Origin: an uncultured Saprospiraceae bacterium
GTDB taxonomy: Bacteria > Bacteroidota > Bacteroidia > Chitinophagales > Saprospiraceae
Direction of reading: 5' to 3'
Assembly (NCBI GenBank): GCA_937864255.1
Contig: CALMIT010000630.1
Span: forward strand, 1 to 7,534
Length of the DNA stretch: 7,534 bases
Shown: positions 1 through 4,791 of the stretch, piece by piece
Layout: each line of letters opens with the position of its first letter
Numbering within the stretch: position 1 is the stretch's first letter
Position numbers and translations under genes: made by a program
Notes under the pieces: model-generated
The model's input: the letters and a program-made list of their open reading frames with translations, nothing else
The model's database searches: none
Told to the model about the DNA's origin: nothing

Positions 1-484
1 TTTGCCGCAGCGTGTCGAGTGCAAGCGCCATAGATGCGCCCGTCGCTATCATCGGGTCGCAGATGATGAGTACGGCGCCGTCAAGTTTTGGGCAGGAAGC
101 GTATTCGAGGTTAATTTCAAAAGTGCCGTCTTTGTGGTGCAGCCGGTATGCGGACACAAAGGCATTGGAAGCCTTATCAAAAATATTGAGCATACCCTGG
201 TGCATCGGCAGCCCCGCACGGAGTATGGTCGCCAGAACTATCCGCTGGTCGGGTACATTGACGGCGGCAGAACCAAGTGGGGTCTCCACCTGGATTTTTT
301 TGTAAGGCAAGGTTTTGCTGATTTCGTAGGCAAATATTTCGCCCAGTCTTTCCAGGTTTTTTCTAAACCGAAGGCTGTCTTTTTGTACGGAAGCACTCCT
401 TAATTCGGCAATATATTGATTGACGATGGAATTATGCTCGCTGAAATTGACGACCGCTTCCTGATTGATAATTTTGCTCGGCAC
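1..484 (-). CDS. upp: Uracil phosphoribosyltransferase, N-terminal part (3' end beyond window)
   Basis: UPRT makes UMP from uracil and PRPP in cytoplasmic pyrimidine salvage. Read on the minus strand, 161 codons are open to the window edge. Recognisable stretches are NQYIAELR, LRFRKNLERLGEIFAYEISK, ATILRAGLPMHQGML, and near the edge ICDPMIATGASM, which is the family's PRPP-binding loop (usual form DPMLATGGS). UPRTs are usually near 210 residues, so roughly 50 C-terminal residues, including the uracil-binding end, lie outside. I chose the GTG at 484 because similarity to the family begins about ten residues later and no ATG lies between. An in-frame ATG at 592 would add 36 hydrophobic residues foreign to the family and would overlap the divergent gene. 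No Shine-Dalgarno is visible. The gene is divergent from the DUF1573 gene. Identity is confident; the exact start is less so. Confidence 0.93.
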   Translation of the reverse strand, partial: MPSKIINQEAVVNFSEHNSIVNQYIAELRSASVQKDSLRFRKNLERLGEIFAYEISKTLPYKKIQVETPLGSAAVNVPDQRIVLATILRAGLPMHQGMLNIFDKASNAFVSAYRLHHKDGTFEINLEYASCPKLDGAVLIICDPMIATGASMALALDTLRQ

Positions 485-584
485 TTGTATGGGAATTTGG
501 AAAAATTCAAAAAAGATAAGTAGCGTTTTTATGCAAAAAGCATACGGCAAATTAACAACTTTGCATTTTAAAAAGCTAAAAAAG
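485..584. promoter_or_regulatory. Divergent intergenic region between upp and the DUF1573 gene
   Basis: This 100-bp AT-rich gap must hold the start signals for both flanking genes. On the minus strand, positions 554 to 548 read TAATTTG, one base short of the Bacteroidota -7 consensus TAnnTTTG. On the plus strand, 556-563 reads CAACTTTG, one mismatch from the same consensus. The two candidates lie back to back. I could not find a convincing -33 TTG for either, so these assignments are tentative. Confidence 0.3.
530..544. repeat. Small perfect inverted repeat between divergent genes
   Basis: TATGC, five A residues, then GCATA: 5-bp arms and a 5-nt centre. It lies in the divergent gap, just downstream of the tentative upp -7 element when read on the minus strand. 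It could be an operator or a leader hairpin, but arms this short can arise by chance in AT-rich DNA. Confidence 0.3.
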
Positions 585-965
585 ATGAACATGAAATATT
601 TTAAATTGATTGTGCCGGCGGTGTTCTTTTTTTTGGGAATGGCGGGACTTGGCGCTCAGACGGTGGAATGGCTCACCGACACTCACCACGATTTTGAAAC
701 GATGAAACAATACAAGCCGGAAACTTTTGATTTTCAGTTTAAAAATACAACAGACGCTCCGCTGATCATTGATAATGTGCGCACAACCTGCGGCTGCACC
801 GCGCCGGATTGGGATGAAACTCCCGTGGAGCCGGGCGCTGTCGGCACTATCAAAATAGAATACGACGCCAAGCGAATCGGCTATTTTGAGAAAAAAGTAA
901 AAGTTTACTTTCACGGCCGGCGCAAACCGGAGGCTTTGAGCATAGAAGGCGAAGTGGTGGAATAA
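585..965 (+). CDS. Small secreted DUF1573 domain protein
   Basis: This 126-residue protein is an N-terminal signal peptide followed by one DUF1573 domain. Residues 1 to about 23 form a signal sequence: Lys near the start, a hydrophobic core (LIVPAVFFFLGMAGLG), and a likely cleavage before Q in GAQ. The mature part carries the family signature: FDFQFKNTTDAPLIIDNV, then TTCGCTAPDW with its two cysteines, then PGAVGTIKIEYDAKRIGYFEKKVKVY. The domain is an Ig-like beta sandwich, common in exported Bacteroidota proteins. Its biochemical role is unknown. The reading frame stays open upstream to 465, but the start at 585 places the signal peptide at the N-terminus. A second in-frame ATG at 591 is a possible alternative. 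An A-rich stretch ending in AAAG precedes the ATG. The final residues (SIEGEVVE) complete the last strand, so the gene looks intact. Family assignment is strong; function is not known. Confidence 0.88.
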   Translation: MNMKYFKLIVPAVFFFLGMAGLGAQTVEWLTDTHHDFETMKQYKPETFDFQFKNTTDAPLIIDNVRTTCGCTAPDWDETPVEPGAVGTIKIEYDAKRIGYFEKKVKVYFHGRRKPEALSIEGEVVE

Positions 966-1044
966 ATTGGCGCTTCCGTCCGGTTTTGGCTGTTGTTTGT
1001 CCACGTTAAAACTTTCGCAACGTTTCCTATCTCGTCAATTCAGC

Positions 1045-1052
1045 TATATTTG
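1045..1052 (+). promoter_or_regulatory. Candidate -7 promoter element for lepB
   Basis: TATATTTG matches the Bacteroidota -7 consensus TAnnTTTG exactly and lies 60 bases before the lepB ATG. A clear TTG at -33 is absent; the nearest similar trinucleotide is TTC at 1024-1026, 18 bases upstream. If used, the leader would begin inside the hairpin described at 1055-1074. Confidence 0.4.
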
Positions 1053-1054
1053 CG

Positions 1055-1074
1055 CTGCCTTCAAAAGAAGGCGG
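1055..1074 (+). repeat. Hairpin at the expected 5' end of the lepB transcript
   Basis: GCCTTC, AAAA, GAAGGC (1057-1072) is a perfect 6-bp stem with a tetraloop. It extends by one G-U pair and one C-G pair to 1055/1074. It begins three bases after the candidate -7 element. It could protect the lepB leader or bind a regulator. A run of six T follows only at 1084-1089, nine or more bases past the stem, too far for a standard terminator of the upstream gene. Confidence 0.5.
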
Positions 1075-1112
1075 TCAGGTGTGTTTTTTAAAATTGAAAA
1101 TATTCATCGTAC

Positions 1113-2885
1113 ATGGCAATTTTCTGGTTTTTGATCATTTCGTACATACTGCTCAGTTTCAGTTTATATAAAGTATTTGAAAAGGCGGGAGAAGAAGGTT
1201 GGAAAGGACTGGCGCCGGGTTTGAATTTTGTGGTTTGGTGCAAGTTGATCGGCCGCAAACCGACCTACGCGCTCTGGTTGCTTTTTCCCATTGTCAATCT
1301 TTTCATTTTTGTCGGAATGGCGGTGGACCTGGTGCGGTCTTTTGGTAAATATACATTTCTGGACAGCGCTTTGGCTGTCATCTATGCGCCGCTGGCTTTC
1401 TTTTTGACTGCCGCTAACAAAGATGCCAAATACCTCGGCCCCACGCTGATTGCCGAAAAGGTATACCGCGCCCAACTCGAAGAGGCGCGTGAAAAAAACG
1501 ACGCCCGCACTTTGCGCAAGCTCGAAGCAGCAAATCCTTACCACAAATCGCAAGCCCGCGAATGGGTGGAAGCCATCGTTTTTGCGGTTTTTGCGGCGGC
1601 TTTTATTCGCATGTTTTTGATAGAAGCCTACACCATTCCCACGCCGTCTATGGAGGATTCTTTGCTGGTGGGCGATTTTCTTTTCGTGAGCAAAGCGCAT
1701 TATGGCGTGCGTACGCCCAAAACCATCGCCATGGTACCGCTGCTGCACAACCGGATGCCTTTTATCAATCGCGAATCTTATCATTCATCGCCTTCGTTGC
1801 CTTATACGCGCCTGCCGGCGTTGGAAACTATTGATCGCAATGATCCGATAGTTTTTAATTTCCCGGAGGGCGACAGTGTGTATGTTTTTCCGGAGCGGAC
1901 ATTTAGCGTGTATGACTACCGCCGCGGGGCAATCACACAGCAGCGCGCAGCACAGATAAAAAATGGACAGGCTCCGCTCGTCGTAAGGCCGCTTGACAAA
2001 AAAGATCATTACATAAAAAGGTGTATCGGCGTGCCCGGCGATTCTATAGAAGTCAGAAACCGCCAGGTGTACATCAACGGCAAACCGGCGGTGAATCCGA
2101 GTAAACTGGCGTTTACTTATTTAGTCACTTTTCCGGAAACGCTTAATAGAAAAGATTTTTCGGAATGGGGCATTAGCAATGACGATCAAGGTTTACTAAG
2201 AGGTGATAATGCTCTTGGTGAGGGATATCAATTATTAACTTTGACTGAAGAGCAAAAAGCAAAAATTCAAGCTATGGACAACCGAATAAAAATAATTCCG
2301 AATACAATTTATCGGATTCGGATTTCACAAAACTTAGCATCCACATTGACACAAGCCGGTATTACTCCTGCCTATCAAAGAGGACAAAATGATAATTCTC
2401 TTTTCCTGACATTGGATTCTGAATTAATTTCTAATATCCAAAAGATTGATAGTACAATCATTATTTCAAAATTAGACGATTCGGGACGCCTTTTCCCACA
2501 GGATCCTAAAAATTTCTCCAATTGGGACGTGGACAATTACGGACCTGTCTGGATACCGAAAAAAGGAGCGACGGTGACGCTTACTCCTCAAAATATTGCA
2601 CTTTTCCGTCGTGCTATCAGTGTGTATGAAGGGAATACTTTGGAAGAAAAAGCCGGAAAATTTATCATCAACGGCCAAGAAACGAATCAATATACTTTCA
2701 AACAGGATTACTACTGGGCGATGGGCGACAACCGCCACAACTCGGAAGATTCGCGGGTGTGGGGCTACGTGCCGCACGACCATATCGTTGGCAAACCTTT
2801 GTTTATCTGGTTCTCGCTGAAAGAGGGAAGCCTGAGCAAAGGCATCAACTGGAGCCGCATCTTCACCTCCGCGAGCAAAATGTAA
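1113..2885 (+). CDS. lepB: Signal peptidase I (S26 family) with extra N-terminal membrane domain
   Basis: Signal peptidase I cuts signal peptides from exported proteins at the outer face of the inner membrane. The 590 residues begin with a membrane domain resembling DUF5684 (about 1-100; hydrophobic segments near 3-19, 52-72 and 82-100; GEEGWKGLAPGLN is typical). A charged linker follows, then another membrane segment (about 152-171) just before the catalytic domain. Box B is PTPSMEDSLLVGD with nucleophile Ser179. Box D is HYIKRCIGVPGDSIEV with general base Lys302. Box E is MGDNRHNSEDSRVWGYVP (537-554). All key residues are present, so the enzyme should be active. At 590 residues it is much longer than E. 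coli LepB (324). The excess comes from the N-terminal domain and about 200 residues between boxes D and E, as is common in Bacteroidota. The insert's DNA is noticeably AT-richer. Transcription probably ends at 2943-2981. Confidence 0.95.
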   Translation: MAIFWFLIISYILLSFSLYKVFEKAGEEGWKGLAPGLNFVVWCKLIGRKPTYALWLLFPIVNLFIFVGMAVDLVRSFGKYTFLDSALAVIYAPLAFFLTAANKDAKYLGPTLIAEKVYRAQLEEAREKNDARTLRKLEAANPYHKSQAREWVEAIVFAVFAAAFIRMFLIEAYTIPTPSMEDSLLVGDFLFVSKAHYGVRTPKTIAMVPLLHNRMPFINRESYHSSPSLPYTRLPALETIDRNDPIVFNFPEGDSVYVFPERTFSVYDYRRGAITQQRAAQIKNGQAPLVVRPLDKKDHYIKRCIGVPGDSIEVRNRQVYINGKPAVNPSKLAFTYLVTFPETLNRKDFSEWGISNDDQGLLRGDNALGEGYQLLTLTEEQKAKIQAMDNRIKIIPNTIYRIRISQNLASTLTQAGITPAYQRGQNDNSLFLTLDSELISNIQKIDSTIIISKLDDSGRLFPQDPKNFSNWDVDNYGPVWIPKKGATVTLTPQNIALFRRAISVYEGNTLEEKAGKFIINGQETNQYTFKQDYYWAMGDNRHNSEDSRVWGYVPHDHIVGKPLFIWFSLKEGSLSKGINWSRIFTSASKM

Positions 2886-2894
2886 TCGCAGAAA

Positions 2895-2919
2895 CGCGGA
2901 TTATCGCGCGCATTTTTTT
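2895..2919 (+). terminator. Weak terminator-like hairpin after lepB
   Basis: CGCG, six bases, CGCG (2895-2908), followed after four bases by seven T residues (2913-2919). The stem is only four pairs, so on its own it is poor. It may be incidental or a weak first stop ahead of the strong terminator that follows. Confidence 0.2.
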
Positions 2920-2942
2920 AAAAATAAATAATATAAAACAGG

Positions 2943-2981
2943 GTGGCGAATCGAAATTTTTCGATTCGCCACTTTTATTTT
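2943..2981 (+). terminator. Strong intrinsic terminator of lepB
   Basis: A perfect 14-bp inverted repeat (arms 2943-2956 and 2959-2972, starting GTGGCGAATCG) is separated by two T residues and followed at 2973-2981 by TTTTATTTT. In RNA the stem would be about 13 bp with a tetraloop. This is a textbook Rho-independent terminator 58 bp after the lepB stop. It separates lepB from the amidase unit. Confidence 0.9.
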
Positions 2982-3014
2982 CGACTGTTTTAATCAAAAA
3001 TGAATGTGTTTCGT

Positions 3015-3043
3015 TTTGAAATTGTGGGAATTAAAATAATTTG
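3015..3043 (+). promoter_or_regulatory. Candidate promoter of the amidase/TonB-domain pair
   Basis: TTTG at 3015-3018 and TAATTTG at 3037-3043, with 18 bases between, resemble the Bacteroidota -33 (TTG) and -7 (TAnnTTTG) elements, the latter one base short. The site lies after the lepB terminator and 50 bases before the amidase ATG, where a promoter for the unit is expected. No Shine-Dalgarno is seen before the ATG. Confidence 0.35.
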
Positions 3044-3093
3044 CTGTCTGTTGACCGCAACCATATCGCACAAATTCCAAAAATCAAAAGACC

Positions 3094-3891
3094 ATGTTCA
3101 AGAAACTGAAAGACAAGCTCAAAAAGATTTGGGATTCTATTTTTAAAAAATCAGAGCCCCTGAAAGAACCGCAGGATGCCAGCGATATAAGCGATGCGTC
3201 TGCCACGGAGGTGATTATTGTGGATGCGCCGGATGCGGGTTTTGATGAGGATATTTTTGACATTGCCCAACCACATGCAAAACAGCGTTACCTCTGGTGT
3301 CTGGACAATGGACACGGAAAATTGACCGCGGGTAAACGCTCGCCGGTTTTTGATGACGGCACAACCCAATTTTTTGAATATGAATTCAATCGCGCAATTG
3401 TAAAATTGATTATAAAACAATTGGCGGTGTTGGGTGTGCGGTATTTTGAGGTGGTACCGGAGGGGGGAGTGGGCGACATCCTGGAGGAAAGAGTGAAACG
3501 AGCCAATGAAAAGACCGATCCGCTGCCCAAAATATTTGTTTCGATTCACAGCAACGCCGCGCCGGCTGCCTCGCCTAACGACTGGTGTGCACCAAATATT
3601 CGCGGCATTGAAACCTGGCACTACCACAATAGCGTAAAAGGAGAAAAAATCGCAACGATTTTTCAGCGGCACCTGATTCAGAAAACAGGTTTTGTAAATC
3701 GCCATTTGAAATCAAGACCGGAAGGACAGTTTTACGTATTGAGAGAAACCAAAATGCCGGCCATCCTGACCGAAAATGGTTTTTATAATAATAAAGAAGA
3801 AGCGGCGGAGCTGATGAAAAAAGAAGTGCGGCAAAAAATTGCCGACGCTCACGTAGCCGCCATTTTGGAGATAGAAAAGAAAGATTTTTAA
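3094..3891 (+). CDS. N-acetylmuramoyl-L-alanine amidase (Amidase_3 type) without signal peptide
   Basis: This 265-residue zinc hydrolase is predicted to cleave the bond between N-acetylmuramic acid and L-alanine in peptidoglycan. The catalytic domain spans about 65-262. LDNGHGKLTAGKRSP carries the first zinc ligand (His74), FFEYEFNRAIV the Glu ligand (probably Glu95), FVSIHSNAAP the second His (His152), and ILTENGFYNN the catalytic Glu227. All expected residues are present. What is odd is the N-terminus. There is no signal peptide or membrane segment; instead a Lys-rich amphipathic stretch (about 1-20, FKKLKDKLKKIWDSIFKK) is followed by an acidic, low-complexity linker (about 25-58). Cell-wall remodelling amidases of this family are usually exported, whereas phage lysins and injected effectors often are not. 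No phage or secretion genes lie nearby. The stop is 14 bp before the TonB-domain gene, so the two are probably co-transcribed. Enzyme class is confident; biological role is open. Confidence 0.88.
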   Translation: MFKKLKDKLKKIWDSIFKKSEPLKEPQDASDISDASATEVIIVDAPDAGFDEDIFDIAQPHAKQRYLWCLDNGHGKLTAGKRSPVFDDGTTQFFEYEFNRAIVKLIIKQLAVLGVRYFEVVPEGGVGDILEERVKRANEKTDPLPKIFVSIHSNAAPAASPNDWCAPNIRGIETWHYHNSVKGEKIATIFQRHLIQKTGFVNRHLKSRPEGQFYVLRETKMPAILTENGFYNNKEEAAELMKKEVRQKIADAHVAAILEIEKKDF

Positions 3892-3905
3892 ATAATAAAA
3901 TACCC

Positions 3906-4349
3906 ATGCGCAAAGAAATAAAAGAGAAGGACTTTATCAGGCAACCGAATTATCCGGGTGGGCAAAAAGCATTGAAAAATTTTATCGGGCAAAACCTGAA
4001 ATATCCGCCGGCTGCTTTGGAAGAAAAAATTGAAGGCACGGTTTTTTTGAGGTATGATATTGATTACAAAGGAAATGTGGTGGATGTCAAAGTGCTGTCA
4101 GGTATCGGTCATGGTTGCGATGAGGAGGCAGTACGGCTGGTCAGGCTGCTAAAATTTGAAGTGCCGAAAGTGCATAAAGTGAAAGTGCTTTTTCATAAAA
4201 ATATTCAGATTCATTTCAAAATGCCCAAACAGCCGGCAGCGCAACCGGCAACGCATGTGCAATATCAGATAACAGAAAAAAAAGCTGTGAAAGAGACACC
4301 GGAAACACAAAATCCTGCGGGAGGTTATCATTACACCATTACCTGGTAG
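3906..4349 (+). CDS. Stand-alone TonB C-terminal domain protein lacking a membrane anchor
   Basis: This 147-residue protein contains a TonB C-terminal fold at about 14-105. YPGGQKALKNFIGQNLKYPPAALE, then EGTVFLRYDIDYKGNVVDVKVLSG, then GCDEEAVRLVRLLKF are the usual blocks. In canonical TonB this domain binds the TonB box of outer-membrane receptors, and the protein is anchored in the inner membrane by an N-terminal helix with a proline-rich spacer. Here the N-terminus is short and charged (MRKEIKEKDF), with no hydrophobic helix or signal peptide, so ordinary energy transduction is unlikely unless a partner exports it. After the domain comes a tail of about 40 residues, rich in Lys, Pro and Gln. 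It holds two similar short motifs, VQYQIT and YHYTIT, the second almost at the C-terminus. The gene follows the amidase gene by 14 bp and probably shares its transcript. The SusC receptor gene starts 442 bp downstream. Domain call is confident; function is unknown. Confidence 0.82.
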   Translation: MRKEIKEKDFIRQPNYPGGQKALKNFIGQNLKYPPAALEEKIEGTVFLRYDIDYKGNVVDVKVLSGIGHGCDEEAVRLVRLLKFEVPKVHKVKVLFHKNIQIHFKMPKQPAAQPATHVQYQITEKKAVKETPETQNPAGGYHYTITW

Positions 4350-4382
4350 AAGCCTTTATTTCGCTGAATTTTTTTCGGATTC

Positions 4383-4402
4383 GGACAGCAGTCGCTGTTT
4401 TT
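4383..4402 (+). terminator. Possible terminator of the amidase/TonB-domain unit
   Basis: ACAGC, AGTC, GCTGT (4385-4398) is a 5-bp stem with a tetraloop, extendable by two G-U pairs, and leads directly into five T residues (4398-4402). It lies 34 bp after the TAG of the TonB-domain gene. The stem is short, so the call is moderate. Confidence 0.4.
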
Positions 4403-4438
4403 CGTTTACAATTTTTTAACAACTTATCTATTGTATTT

Positions 4439-4494
4439 TGAGAAAAATGCGATATTCGCTCCGTGCTTTGGGACGATAAGCAGCATTTTTTTCA
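4439..4494 (+). repeat. 12-bp imperfect inverted repeat enclosing a smaller hairpin
   Basis: TGAGAAAAATGC (4439-4450) can pair with GCATTTTTTTCA (4483-4494) over 12 bp including one G-U pair. Inside, TGCTT (4464-4468) can pair with AAGCA (4478-4482) across nine bases. Most pairs are A-U, so stability is modest, but the nested arrangement is suggestive of a structured RNA. Confidence 0.45.
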
Positions 4495-4577
4495 CCCAAA
4501 GCGTTAAGGATTTGTAAAATACTTTCACCCGAAGAAATTCCCAAAAACCAAGATATATCACCATTTCTTTCCCGAAT

Positions 4578-4657
4578 TAGATACCCAATCCGGAAAATTT
4601 TTCCGGGTTAAATCATTTCCCATGAACTCCCCCGCTTACCAAAAAAGTGGGTATCTA
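4578..4657 (+). repeat. 10-bp perfect inverted repeat enclosing a palindrome, in the susC leader region
   Basis: TAGATACCCA (4578-4587) and TGGGTATCTA (4648-4657) are perfect reverse complements 60 bases apart. The enclosed segment contains the CCGGAAAA palindrome at 4590-4606. Transcribed, this would give a closing stem with an internal hairpin about 135 bases before the susC start. A competing pairing exists between TACC (4637-4640) and GGTA (4650-4653), which would break the closing stem. Confidence 0.5.
4590..4606. repeat. Near-perfect 17-bp palindrome
   Basis: CCGGAAAA, T, TTTTCCGG: 8-bp arms about one central base, extendable outward by a U-G and two A-U pairs in RNA. It could be a dimeric-regulator binding site or a hairpin. 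It is not followed by a T-tract, so it is not a typical terminator. Confidence 0.5.
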
Positions 4658-4791
4658 TCAAATTTTTAGTTTTCTGTGGTATTTATTTGACCACTATTAG
4701 TCTGTCTGCGCAGTTGCTTGTGCGGACGCTCAGTTTTGGCATTAATCGCGTTTTACACTCGAATATTTTCTAACTTAAATCAAACTCCGTT

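Larger units (their letters stand above)
4350..4791. other. Non-coding region upstream of susC with several inverted repeats
   Basis: I see no convincing gene in these 442 bp. The longest tiny frames noticed are 10 codons (ATG at 4447) and 15 codons (ATG at 4622), neither supported. The stretch holds a terminator-like hairpin at 4383-4402 and three more inverted repeats (4439-4494, 4578-4657, 4590-4606). There is also a GTGGT/ACCAC pair at 4676-4694. A promoter for susC must lie here, but no good TTG plus TAnnTTTG pair stands out. Weak candidates are CAGTTTTG at 4731-4738 and TATTTTC at 4764-4770. A long structured leader is therefore possible. Confidence 0.6.

Noticed and set aside
2..403. 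Plus-strand open frame of 133 codons
   Set aside because: It is antisense to upp, whose minus-strand translation shows clear UPRT motifs; the plus-strand product resembles no family.
576..1004. Minus-strand open frame of 142 codons over the DUF1573 gene
   Set aside because: It is antisense to a well-supported protein with signal peptide and CGC motif, and its product is not recognisable.
1164..1784. Minus-strand open frame of 206 codons inside lepB
   Set aside because: It lies wholly opposite the N-terminal half of lepB, has a Arg/His-rich composition typical of antisense translation and no recognisable domain.
3151..3705. Minus-strand open frame of 184 codons inside the amidase gene
   Set aside because: The plus strand carries all Amidase_3 motifs in the same interval; the minus frame shows no domain.
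3094..4349. Amidase gene as part of a prophage
   Set aside because: No holin, tail, capsid, integrase or terminase genes are visible; the flanks are ordinary chromosomal envelope genes.
4447..4479. 10-codon frame (MRYSLRALGR) in the intergenic region
   Set aside because: Frames of this length are expected by chance; no supporting signal.
4439..4657. Inverted repeats as ends of an insertion sequence or a miniature element
   Set aside because: The arms are nested local hairpins rather than matching outer ends, no transposase is present, and I found no flanking target duplication.
4622..4669. 15-codon frame (MNSPAYQKSGYLSNF) before susC
   Set aside because: Too short to support as a gene and no ribosome-binding signal; retained only as a possible leader peptide in the structured-RNA finding.
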